From NCBI RefSeq assembly GCF_000350225.1, contig NW_005178811.1, forward strand, positions 62,001 to 126,000: 64,000 bases of DNA. The letters are read 5' to 3'. Source of the DNA: Chondrus crispus. Taxonomy: Eukaryota; Rhodophyta; Florideophyceae; Gigartinales; Gigartinaceae. The translations under genes and the position numbers were made by a program. Each line of letters opens with the position of its first letter. Position 1 is the stretch's first letter. The notes beneath the pieces were generated by a model. It was given only the letters and a program-made list of their open reading frames with translations, was not told the DNA's origin and did no database searches. Positions 7,852-16,730 of this stretch are shown here, piece after piece.

Positions 7852-10317
7852 TCATGACAGCATACCAAGACGTCGTCTCATAGCGGCCCGTTTCTTTTCA
7901 GATCTCACTCTTTTTCGCATCGACAAAGCGTGAGCGTCATCAAATGTTTCAACCTCTGGTGGCCCCTCCTCATCCTCAACTGTCTTACTGGCGCGCTGCT
8001 TCGCAGCAGGCTCTTGAGTTGAACGTGTTTGTTTTGCTTCCGCGGCGGAACGACTAGGAGATTCCTGCGCTTCGTTTGAAGATCCGGCAACTGTCTTCCT
8101 TTTCTTCTTTGAAGGGGTTTGCGGTTGCAAATCTTTCTCTATCGACTTTTTCTTTTTCGAGAGTTTCCGCGCGGAGTCATCAGCCCTATTTCCATTATCT
8201 ACTTCGGCGGGATCATTGTCAGAATCAATCTTTCTCTTAGCCATTAGAGCGGACTTCGGTTGCTGATTCGTCTCAATCAAATTTCCACGACCTCGAGACA
8301 CTTTTGGTGAAGGCTGGACATCCCTAATTTTTTCCGCATTGGCATCAGCCTTACTTACAAGACCGGAAGGCTTAATGCGCAACTCTTCTCCATCGATAGT
8401 AGCCGATGTACCTGCTCTCGTCGAATCTTGCGGCGAGCCCTTGTGCCCTTTAACAGGAACTGACTTTACGTTGCCAGGCCCTTCATGTGCGATTTGTTCA
8501 TCATTTTTTCTGTTTGTTGTTCTGTCCGACATCTTCTTGAGCTTACAAACAAAGAAACCGTCCAAGTTGTGTATATGTGGGTATATGCGACGCGAGTTTG
8601 TAAGGCTCGGATGAAACCTGTGTTTGCGCATTTTGGTGAAACCAGGCACTCCGAATGAGATACCGGCCTCAACAACTTTAACGTCTCTCTTGCGAAGAGC
8701 GTAGTCCACTACTGCTTCGTTTTCCTCCACTAGGACTGAGCATGTAGAATACACAATGTAACCACCCGTTTTCGACTTCGAGTTTACCGAATCAATGGCG
8801 GCGAGTATCAATTCCTTCTGAATTCGCGTGGTATTCTCCACATCCTTCCTGCGACGATTCATTTTTACAGCTGCGTCGTGGCTAATGATTCCAGATCCCG
8901 AACATGGAGCATCAAGAAGCGCTCGATCGAAGCTGTGGCCAAATATTTTGGGAATCTGAAGACCATCATAGTTGCTCACGACCGCATTTTTCAGGCCGAG
9001 ACGGTGAATGTTCGAAACCAGTGACTTGATTCGGCCCCTTTTGAGATCGTTCGCGACAAGGGTACCAGTATTCTTCATAACGGCACCTATGTATGAAGTC
9101 TTGCCTCCGGGCGCTGCTGCCATATCAATAACTCGTTCGTTTTGCTGCGGTGCAAGCGCGACCACTGGCAAGAAGCTTGATGCTGATTGAATCATGTAGT
9201 GACCGGCCAGATATTCTGGAGTCGCACCGACCGGAACTGACGAGTCATAAACGACAAGGCCAACGGCTGACCATTTATCAATAGGATCGACGTTCATCCC
9301 TCGGGTAATGAGAGCCTCGGCAAGTTGCCTCCGTCTAGTCTTGAGCGTATTTGTTCGAATTGTTAGTGGTCTCGGAGATTCTGACGCCTCCATGAAGTCG
9401 ACAATATCTGCACCGGGAAAGACATCCATGAGCATTTCTGCAAGTTCCTCGTTGTACCCAAAGCACGTGCAGATGGTTTCTCGTAGAGCGTCAACGTAGT
9501 CAGAACGGGCCATGTCAGGCTCGCGGCGGGTTTTGAAGTCAGCCAAGACGTGCAAAATACCACGAATGCGAAGCATAAGTTCTTCTCGTGTCGCTCCCAT
9601 AATCGCATCTTCGTCTCTACCACCACGGCCTAATGCTCCAGATTTGAGCTTAAATCCAGCGTCTTCCTTCTCCGCACGTTCTCTTTCATCTTGCATTTCG
9701 GCATCCGCTTCACCTGCCTCACGAAGTCGCTCTTGAAGAATGCGTTGCGATGCCATTTCAAGGTTGTCGGGAGGTAGACTGCTGTCACTGTCGGAATCTT
9801 CGTCGTCGTCGTCGTCGTCGTCGTCCTGGTTATCCTCTTCGTCGTCGTCTTCCTCTGAGTCCAGTAGCTCCGTGGTGCCATTTCCTGGAGTAGCGAGGTC
9901 TTCCTGTGATGACTGACTGTCATTCTCACTTTCTTCTTCGTCCTCCGAAGAGGCAGGCGATTCAGGGTGCCCATTCGCGGTCTCTTTCGAATGGCCGTTC
10001 GCTTCATGGGATTCGACATCCTCCTCTTCTTCCTCTTCGTCGTGGTTCGAAGTGCTCTTAACTTTGAGCCATTTCTTATTTTCATCTGAAAAGACTGGGG
10101 CACGAGTTTTCTTCTCCCGCTTACCGTTTTTCGGTACGACCTCAACACCTTCTGTATCACGATCGCTCTTCTTCAGTTGATACTCCAAACGGCGACGTCG
10201 GACTCGTTGTCGCTGGCCTGCCCCTTCGGCGACACCGGGATTATGGCCCGTGTGCTCAAGACCGGTTCCCAGTTCTTCGGCGCGCTTGCGGCGGCGGGCG
10301 CGACCCGTTCCTCCCAT
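7852..10317 (-). CDS. NOP2: NOP2: 25S/28S rRNA cytosine-C5 methyltransferase
   Basis: The protein is 821 residues from the ATG at 10315-10317. The open frame continues 54 codons further upstream, but MGGTGRARRRKR is the expected basic start of NOP2, so the internal Met is preferred. The N-terminal third is highly acidic, including a poly-Asp run coded by GAC/GAT repeats near 9801-9830. The catalytic core has the SAM site DMAAAPGGKTSYIGA (about residue 398), the motif DAPCSGSG (about 467) and YSTCSV (about 522). Its TC cysteine is the nucleophile and its PC cysteine assists product release in this NSUN family. The C-terminal 250 residues are Lys-rich and low-complexity, ending in an Arg-rich stretch typical of nucleolar proteins. 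NOP2 acts in the nucleolus on large-subunit rRNA and in 60S assembly. Confidence 0.93.
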   Translation of the reverse strand: MGGTGRARRRKRAEELGTGLEHTGHNPGVAEGAGQRQRVRRRRLEYQLKKSDRDTEGVEVVPKNGKREKKTRAPVFSDENKKWLKVKSTSNHDEEEEEEDVESHEANGHSKETANGHPESPASSEDEEESENDSQSSQEDLATPGNGTTELLDSEEDDDEEDNQDDDDDDDDEDSDSDSSLPPDNLEMASQRILQERLREAGEADAEMQDERERAEKEDAGFKLKSGALGRGGRDEDAIMGATREELMLRIRGILHVLADFKTRREPDMARSDYVDALRETICTCFGYNEELAEMLMDVFPGADIVDFMEASESPRPLTIRTNTLKTRRRQLAEALITRGMNVDPIDKWSAVGLVVYDSSVPVGATPEYLAGHYMIQSASSFLPVVALAPQQNERVIDMAAAPGGKTSYIGAVMKNTGTLVANDLKRGRIKSLVSNIHRLGLKNAVVSNYDGLQIPKIFGHSFDRALLDAPCSGSGIISHDAAVKMNRRRKDVENTTRIQKELILAAIDSVNSKSKTGGYIVYSTCSVLVEENEAVVDYALRKRDVKVVEAGISFGVPGFTKMRKHRFHPSLTNSRRIYPHIHNLDGFFVCKLKKMSDRTTNRKNDEQIAHEGPGNVKSVPVKGHKGSPQDSTRAGTSATIDGEELRIKPSGLVSKADANAEKIRDVQPSPKVSRGRGNLIETNQQPKSALMAKRKIDSDNDPAEVDNGNRADDSARKLSKKKKSIEKDLQPQTPSKKKRKTVAGSSNEAQESPSRSAAEAKQTRSTQEPAAKQRASKTVEDEEGPPEVETFDDAHALSMRKRVRSEKKRAAMRRRLGMLS

Positions 10318-11067
10318 TGCAACTGCAAATTTGTTATCAGAAGTGGAGACGCGGAGAGGAGGTAGAGCCAGTTGCAGTTGATTTTCTGAGAGCAAAGGAG
10401 ATGCCCACAGGTGCAATTTTAACCGGCGGGTGCGATGTGGGGGCAAAGTGCCTGACGTAGCCCTGGGGATCAGAGGCACGGCAAGTTACGCCACCGCCGT
10501 CGGTCCTGTAGAAATCCGTGTCGCCTCGAAATAATTGTGAAACGTGGGATACATGGACACATGTACCTACCCAATTGGATACACGTTTCACCGGCAGGAT
10601 TCTCGAAAAAGGTAGAGGAATGGATCCACTTGTTCGTTCAAGGTTGGATGTATCTCCAAAGGACTGAATTCTGAGCATGCTCCGGGCCAGGCAAACATCG
10701 TATCAAATGCCCTGCCACTTGGCTACGGATAAATGGTCAATTCATAGAGCAAGGCGATTGGACAGCGCCAGTTCTCGGCAACGGCGCTTGTCCGTTGGCC
10801 CGTCAGAGTGGCTGCGACGGAGCGAGTCCAGCATCTCATCCGCACACACGAAAATCCTTGTCATACTGCATTGTCCCGTGCCCAGAAGATACCACCCATC
10901 TATTCCGCGGTGGCCCCGCATTCCTCTGGCGGAGAACTCCTTCCTCGTCGGCGCCCAAGGCAACACGTTCGTCCCTTTCCCAGATAAGGTTGTTTGTTTG
11001 CACACACTCGTGCTGCACACTCATCACTAAGTGCACTCCTCAGCCACATCACGAACAGATACTCACC
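10318..11067. other. Divergent promoter region of NOP2 and MTRR
   Basis: About 750 bp separate the start codons of the two divergently transcribed genes and should hold both promoters. The frames of both genes remain open for some distance into it (to 10479 on the minus strand and from 10795 on the plus strand), but family comparison favours the internal starts. No clear TATA box is evident. Confidence 0.5.
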
Positions 11068-13005
11068 ATGTCTCCCTATCCGATCAACGTCCTCTACGGA
11101 ACGGTGACCGGCAACGCGGAAGAAATAGCCCGCCGCATTCACAACGAGCTCCCGGGGAAGAAATTAGGCCAAGGGCTTCTGTGCAGTCTCGAAGACTACG
11201 CGAACGTCCCTTCCTTCAACCAAGGCGGAAGCGACGGGTACGCGGTCGTGGTTGTCTCCACCACAGGTGATGGAGACCCTCCCGAGACTATTCGCCCGTT
11301 CATGCGACTACTTCGCAAGAAAAAGGACACCGAAGTTTTGAAGCAGCTTCGTTTTACTGTCCTCGCCCTCGGCGATACCAACTACGAGAACTTCTGCAAC
11401 ACAGGTAAGCGAGTCGATAAAGGGCTTGCGAAGCTTGGTGCCACCAGGTTTTACAAGCGCGGTGATGCAGACGATGGCGTCGGACTTGAACTCGTCGTCG
11501 AACCGTGGCTCGAGGGATTGTGGACCGCTTTGTCGAACGAGGTGGAAAGAAATGCCAAGGAAGGTCCAGTTGAGAGAAAGAATGTGGTCGAAGTTGAACA
11601 AATGGCACTCGCCCCGCAAGAGAAAGACGAGGCTGAACTTGAAACAGTTGTGAAGGCTGTGACTGTGCAAGAGTTAGGGTTTGACGAGGCGAGGCTGCCA
11701 AAAGTTTTTCCTCCTAAACTCAATGCTTCCGTCTTAGACGCTGGCCCGACGTTCGAGCCACCGACATCCGTCAACTTATCATATAATCCAGACGTTGTCA
11801 GATGTGCGTCTATTTCAGCCGCGCAGTTGCTGACTTCCCCGGATGCAGGTAAGATTGTTTGGCATGTGGAGGTCACTTGTGATGAGAGCAATTCCATCAA
11901 AAAGAAGTATCGCCCCGGTGATGCATTCGGTGTCATCGTTGAGAATGATCCAGATGAGGTGCAACGGTTTCTCAAAATTATCAGCGTGGACGGAGACTCA
12001 ATCTTGAAGGTCGTAAAAGACAGTGGGGATTCCATCGCTACGGCCCCTGTGTCTCAATTTGCAGCTCAGCGCATTGATCTTCGTGCGGTTCCCAAAAAAT
12101 CGTTATTGCGTTGCATGTCTGACTATTGCGAGGACATCGACGAAAGGAAGGCATTGCTACATTTGTGCTCTCGAGACGGTAGAAAGCAATACTCTGAAGA
12201 GCTTGTGTCGAAGAACATGTCAATTGTCGAGATATTGGAACAAAAGGCTCCTTCGTGCCGGGCTCCGATATCCTTATTTTTGGATCAGCTACCCTGTGTA
12301 GCTCCAAGATGGTATAGTGCGACCTCCTCTCCGGAACTAGATGGCTCTGCCGTCCTGCAGTTTGCGTTTAGCGTTGTTGAAAAGGGCCTTGCAACAAATT
12401 CACTAAGCAAAGCCTGTGAACAGTTCTTGAAGGGTCAGCCGACACGCCCCGTCTTGTTGATTGCACGGGACTCTGACAGTACGAGTCATTTCCGACCACC
12501 AGTCTCAATGGAGACAGACTATATCATGATCGGTCCGGGAACTGGTGTGGCTCCCTTCCGAGGATTTCTCCGGGAAAGAGCGGCCCGCGTGGAGAAAGAA
12601 CAAGCACACACGCCATTGAACAGTAAAACAATTCTGTTCTTCGGATGTAGATACGCGGACAAAGATTTTCTTTATCGAGAAGACCTAGAAAAATTGGAAG
12701 AGACAGGCATTTTGTCGTCTTTAGATGTAGCTATCTCGCGTGGCGGAGCCAAAAAAGTGTACGTGCAAGATCGCCTTAAGGCGCGGGCATCTGAAGTGGC
12801 GGACGTTGTCAAGAACGGAGGGAAAATCTTTGTATGCGGAGATGGAGGGGGTATGGCCCAGAGCGTTCACCTCATTCTTGGCGGAATCCTTGCCGAGCAC
12901 TGCTGCGAAGGGAATGAGGAAGAAGGTAAGAGCATGCTTCGTTCTCTAGCCGAAGAGCATCGCTACGTCCGAGATATTTGGTACTACGGAGAGCACAATC
13001 AGTGA
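11068..13005 (+). CDS. MTRR: Methionine synthase reductase (diflavin FMN/FAD/NADPH)
   Basis: This 645-residue diflavin reductase passes electrons from NADPH through FAD and FMN to reactivate cobalamin-dependent methionine synthase. The FMN (flavodoxin) domain spans residues 5-155, with YGTVTGNAEE, VVVSTTGDGDPPET and LGDTNYENFCNTGKR. The segment DADDGVGLELVVEPWLEGLW closely resembles human MTRR as remembered and separates it from NDOR1 or P450 reductase. FAD-binding RWYSATSS lies near 414, the NADPH loop GPGTGVAPFRGFLRER near 490 and CGDGGGMAQSVH near 589; the tail RYVRDIWYY also fits MTRR. The ATG at 11068 (ACCATGTCT) begins just before the first FMN strand, as expected. The presence of MTRR implies the B12-dependent enzyme METH in this organism. 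The protein probably acts in the cytosol. Confidence 0.87.
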   Translation: MSPYPINVLYGTVTGNAEEIARRIHNELPGKKLGQGLLCSLEDYANVPSFNQGGSDGYAVVVVSTTGDGDPPETIRPFMRLLRKKKDTEVLKQLRFTVLALGDTNYENFCNTGKRVDKGLAKLGATRFYKRGDADDGVGLELVVEPWLEGLWTALSNEVERNAKEGPVERKNVVEVEQMALAPQEKDEAELETVVKAVTVQELGFDEARLPKVFPPKLNASVLDAGPTFEPPTSVNLSYNPDVVRCASISAAQLLTSPDAGKIVWHVEVTCDESNSIKKKYRPGDAFGVIVENDPDEVQRFLKIISVDGDSILKVVKDSGDSIATAPVSQFAAQRIDLRAVPKKSLLRCMSDYCEDIDERKALLHLCSRDGRKQYSEELVSKNMSIVEILEQKAPSCRAPISLFLDQLPCVAPRWYSATSSPELDGSAVLQFAFSVVEKGLATNSLSKACEQFLKGQPTRPVLLIARDSDSTSHFRPPVSMETDYIMIGPGTGVAPFRGFLRERAARVEKEQAHTPLNSKTILFFGCRYADKDFLYREDLEKLEETGILSSLDVAISRGGAKKVYVQDRLKARASEVADVVKNGGKIFVCGDGGGMAQSVHLILGGILAEHCCEGNEEEGKSMLRSLAEEHRYVRDIWYYGEHNQ

Positions 13006-14080
13006 AGCATCCCTCGCAACGGGCGCTCTTGAACTCAGCATACATATAGAGCCGGATGTTTCGTTCGAAGAATTATTGTAGAGTGTTCCTTGCGTGAATT
13101 CAATGAAGTTTAGACAGCCTGCAAATTTTTTAATTTACTTACTTGGTTTCCGACATATCGAGACATAGTGTTTCAAGTTTGCTCGAGAATGCTTCTATGC
13201 CTGACTACCCTGCAAAGGGCTGAGACGGACGTGCACTACTCACAGGCTTATATCTTACCGCAACGTAGGATTCAGTCCAAGTACTTTTCCTCTTCTCATA
13301 TATAGCATATATAACACGGTCGACGCGCTTTTTTAAAGATGTAAAGTTCAAATATTAGTATGTCTCACCTGGGTTCTGCTGAATAGTATGGTGGTGTCTT
13401 TGTGGTAATTAGCCTCATATGAGATCACTTTCCATCTTCAAGATTAATACAGTTAAGGCTACTTTTTGAAACAGTTCTATCTTTAGCCCATTCTCTCTCA
13501 AAGACAGAAACTCTGGGAGATCAGAAAGCACACTTTCCATATATGTTTTTAGGGATGAGTCGCACTTGGACATTACAACTGCATAAGGACCTTGTCTATT
13601 GAGCGAGCCTCTAGACGCCGTGCTGTATACAATACCCAAGGGTACTTACTGTATGACGATCGCACTACATAATATTGACATGTGTACACGTGTACAATAT
13701 GGCCACACCCATGGCCCAAGTGCCTTAATGTAAAACATCGCTTCACAGTGTCTTATGGGGAATGCATTTCCTGTGGTACGCACAAAGCCCCTCCCTCGAC
13801 TCCAGTCTAGGCGGGGTTGCTTTGGTGTTCGTTTGGTGGCAATGCCGATGCCTCCCCTGTGGCAGCTCCCTCTTGACTTCAGAGCAGTCCCCAGCAGTGC
13901 CATCAAACTAATGACCTACTCTCCCTGAGTACGGTAGTGGCCTCCCTCGTATTTACTCTCCAACCAAACAACTGAAGAGCCCGGAATCTCGACGTTTCCA
14001 TTGTCACTAGCCCGCTGCCGCTACCAAGAAAGCTACAATTGGGAAACCAGTAGACCTGCGAAAGCAGCAGCCGAGTTCAG
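13006..14080. other. Intergenic region, no gene recognised
   Basis: About 1.1 kb of relatively AT-rich sequence between MTRR and the repeat protein. It holds a palindromic GTGTACACGTGTAC run at 13681-13695, of the same type as that at 2905-2920. Short frames on the minus strand (13415-13639, 13646-13906) have no recognisable features. Confidence 0.5.
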
Positions 14081-15601
14081 ATGCCAATTCGAGCTTATGA
14101 CGGAGCAGTAGAGTTTGGGCTTATGTTTGTGAATCCCAGTTTTCTTTCGTGCCCCTATAGACCCAAATTTAACCTCCAACCAAAGACGTGTTCGCGGCAT
14201 TTTGCGTCCTGTTCCATCCCGGCGAGCAAGAGGCAACCGAGAAAACCGAAAGGCTTCTGGGATGACATTGAGAACATCCGAAAAGAACTGTTTGTTTTTC
14301 AACAAACCAGCGCAGATGTGCCTGAAGGGATGATGCCAACTGCCCGACAGCTACGCGCAGCTGGAAGACGAGACCTCGACAACGCCATATCCAAACACGG
14401 AGGATACCACAAGCTCTCCGAAGCACTTGGCATGAAACGCGCATCTGGCATGCAAGCCCCAGGCTATTGGAATGATTTCGCCAACTTAGAACGTGAAATT
14501 CGAGGGTTCTTGAAAACCCACTACGAGACAATACCGGAAGGATATATGCCAACTCAGAAGCAGTTTCGCGACCTCAAACGCTCGGACATTGTAGAAGGAT
14601 TAGAGAATCACGGTGGAATGGCTCAGGTAGCTAGCAAACTGGGCCTCGTTGGACGAAGGTCTAACAAATCAGCAAATTACTGGAAAGAATGGGCAAAAGT
14701 TGACGCAGAGATACGGTCATTCATGGAGAATCGAAATGCCACTTCGTCAAACGAAACCCCATCAAACGATGACCTGAGCGAAAAAAGGCGTGCTGAGTTG
14801 CAAAAACTTCCTCGGATGCCGTCGCAGAGGGAGTTGCGTGCAGCGGGGAGAGGGGACCTGGCGGAAGCAATATCCAAATTCCATGGTGGTTTCCGAGAAG
14901 CAGCGAAACGTTTGGGATTCACCCCAAGGAAGAAAAAAGACTTCTTTTATGATAGCTTTTCTAATTTAGCGCGAGAGCTGTACTCATTTGCAAGTGAAGT
15001 TGGTGAGGAAAGTGTTATGCCCTCAACCGCCTTGATCCAGGCAAGAGGAAGAACAGACTTGGCAGCTGCCATTCGCAAGTATAATGGGATGTCGAAAGTT
15101 TCACAGCGTCTCGGCCTGCAGTACCGCGTTCGGACCAGAGAAGCGTTTAAAGATTGGGACATCTTTCGACGCAGTCTCGTGGCATTCATAGAGCGGCACG
15201 GTACCGCGGGGGAAATACCCTCGTGTAGGTCTCTCACAAACTTTGGTCGATCAGATTTGTATCAAGGAATCCTCCATCACGGAGGCCCCCGAGCAGTCTC
15301 TGATAGAATGGAACTCAAGAGGAACTTCTATCAGGACTTTCACAATGTGGGCAAAGAACTTCTCGATTTCATCAAGACGCATGGCACCGAGGGTGTAATG
15401 CCGACTGAAAATGACTTTCTTGAAATAGGAAGGTCATCTTTGAATTTGGGCGTGTCAAAGTTTGGACACTCCCATGTGGCGCAGAGACTAGGCTTGAGCG
15501 AACCGCTTCAATCGACTCAGATAGCGCTGGACACCCTTCTGCAACGCTCGCTGAATCTCTGGGAGTATTGCGAATGTGACGGTGACACAGAAGAGCGATG
15601 A
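14081..15601 (+). CDS. Six-repeat TMR-like protein, probable organellar RNA-binding factor
   Basis: The 506-residue protein begins with about 45 residues rich in Ser, Arg, Pro and Lys and poor in acidic residues, suitable for a transit peptide. It then carries six units of about 65-75 residues: an aromatic entry (FWDDI, YWNDF, YWKEW, FFYDS, AFKDW, NFYQDF), a helix ending in F, a MPTxxxLRxxGRxDLxxAI segment, then GG and a VAxxLGL close. The pattern is MPSQRELRAAGRGDLAEAIS in unit 3. It resembles the transcript-binding motif repeats (TMR) of the plant chloroplast factor HCF145, which stabilises psaA mRNA; TMR-like proteins are, to my recollection, also found in red algae. A role in plastid RNA stability is therefore likely but not proven. 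The last unit is the most diverged. BUD13 follows tail to tail, 75 bp away. Confidence 0.72.
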   Translation: MPIRAYDGAVEFGLMFVNPSFLSCPYRPKFNLQPKTCSRHFASCSIPASKRQPRKPKGFWDDIENIRKELFVFQQTSADVPEGMMPTARQLRAAGRRDLDNAISKHGGYHKLSEALGMKRASGMQAPGYWNDFANLEREIRGFLKTHYETIPEGYMPTQKQFRDLKRSDIVEGLENHGGMAQVASKLGLVGRRSNKSANYWKEWAKVDAEIRSFMENRNATSSNETPSNDDLSEKRRAELQKLPRMPSQRELRAAGRGDLAEAISKFHGGFREAAKRLGFTPRKKKDFFYDSFSNLARELYSFASEVGEESVMPSTALIQARGRTDLAAAIRKYNGMSKVSQRLGLQYRVRTREAFKDWDIFRRSLVAFIERHGTAGEIPSCRSLTNFGRSDLYQGILHHGGPRAVSDRMELKRNFYQDFHNVGKELLDFIKTHGTEGVMPTENDFLEIGRSSLNLGVSKFGHSHVAQRLGLSEPLQSTQIALDTLLQRSLNLWEYCECDGDTEER

Positions 15602-15676
15602 CGGAGATAGGGATGTGACGCTCCTGACACGAATTGTGACGCAAAGGAATGTAAGAGTAGAACGCATGCATGAGGA

Positions 15677-16369
15677 TCACATGTCTGAGACGGATGCCTT
15701 GTATGCCGTTCGCTCATCTTCCCTTCTCTGGGCCCTCATCTTCGCGATGCGCGACTCAAAACCGTTGGACCTATCGACTCCGTCCCACCGCGGACCTGCT
15801 GAAATATTATACCTGTTGTAGGAAGTCCTTGGCACTGTTTGCAACTGTTCGAATTGGCCTGCGCTAACATTCAAACTGCGCGGGGGTACAGAGCCTTGCC
15901 AGGTTGTGGCGGATGGCATTTTGCGACCGGAGCGAGCCGAAAGGCCATTCCCCTGCTCCGAGAAAGAGGGATTTCGAGCCCGAGTTGATTTTGCAAAACC
16001 ATCGGGCTTGCTTGGATTGAGGTCATATGCGGGTCTTGACTCTGGTAACTGCAGGCTCGTGTCGGGGTCATGCATTCCACGAAACAAGGGAGAGGGAAGT
16101 GCAGCACCCCCACTCTGCTCTCTTTCAGGTGGAAGGCTGTGGTCAATCGCGGGATCAGTCCTCGATGCACGTCGATCACGCGGTGGGTGTCTTGCGGCAG
16201 ACGCAGGAGGACGGCGAGGTGGCGAGGCGTCACTGACATTGCCGGAAAGGGCAAGGTCCGGCACATGGCGGGAAGGAGAGGGGCGAGGGCGTCGCGGCGG
16301 TGACGCATCGCTGACGTCGCCGCCGTGTGTTGGACGGTTGGAATCGATTGACGCATGCGCTGGGTCCAT
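15677..16369 (-). CDS. BUD13: BUD13: RES-complex pre-mRNA splicing factor
   Basis: A 230-residue protein ending in the diagnostic BUD13 C-terminus: GPRWDGVDRSNGFESR, a short basic helix, and the closing AYKASVSDM (AYKWSVEDM in other species). The N-terminal half has two DVSDASPPRRP / NVSDASPPRRP repeats, echoing the SDxSPPRR repeats of animal and fungal BUD13. BUD13, with Snu17/RBMX2 and Pml1, forms the retention-and-splicing (RES) complex that helps activate the spliceosome and retain unspliced RNA in the nucleus. The length is close to yeast Bud13 (about 266) and much shorter than the human protein. The ATG at 16367-16369 is used; the frame stays open two codons further with TTG. The gene ends 75 bp from the TMR-like gene on the opposite strand. 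Confidence 0.9.
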   Translation of the reverse strand: MDPAHASIDSNRPTHGGDVSDASPPRRPRPSPSRHVPDLALSGNVSDASPPRRPPASAARHPPRDRRASRTDPAIDHSLPPEREQSGGAALPSPLFRGMHDPDTSLQLPESRPAYDLNPSKPDGFAKSTRARNPSFSEQGNGLSARSGRKMPSATTWQGSVPPRSLNVSAGQFEQLQTVPRTSYNRYNISAGPRWDGVDRSNGFESRIAKMRAQRREDERTAYKASVSDM

Positions 16370-16730
16370 GGGCAAGATTTGGTTGGTTTGAGCTTCGTCT
16401 GGTCAGACGACGCTCAGGGCTCTCTGAGGTTGCGTTGAGAAGTGGATGAGTGACTCTTCTCGCACGCCGAAGTTGTGTGTCATTCACAATATGTCGTCTT
16501 GCTCCGCACGTTATGGTCCGCACGGTATCTGCACGGTACGCTCCGCAACGGCAAAGCAAGCAAAGACTGCTCGGCAAGAGTAGGACGCAGTGCCAATGCC
16601 TCATCCTTGATAGTACCCTTCTCATCGGCTCAATTTGGGTAGCTTTAGAATTTTCCTAAAATCGGCCATTTTACCCCTGTACTGGCCAGATTTTCAGTAC
16701 CAAAAAATCTCTCTTTGACTGCTCCACGTA
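16370..16730. other. BUD13 upstream region, with an extra pogo-like end motif
   Basis: No gene is seen. The stretch at 16627-16641 (CGGCTCAATTTGGG) repeats the terminal motif of the neighbouring pogo-like transposon, about 115 bp outside its proposed end, so either the element end is duplicated or an older copy lies beside it. Confidence 0.5.

Noticed and set aside
10318-10479. N-terminal extension of NOP2 by 54 codons
   Set aside because: The family starts at the basic MGGTGRARRRKR; the extension is not NOP2-like and lies in the promoter region.
10795-11067. N-terminal extension of MTRR by 91 codons
   Set aside because: The first ATG that starts the FMN domain is at 11068; the upstream part starts without ATG and looks like leader sequence.
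16230-16625. 131-codon minus-strand frame overlapping the BUD13 start
   Set aside because: Shadow of the BUD13 N-terminus and promoter with no recognisable product.
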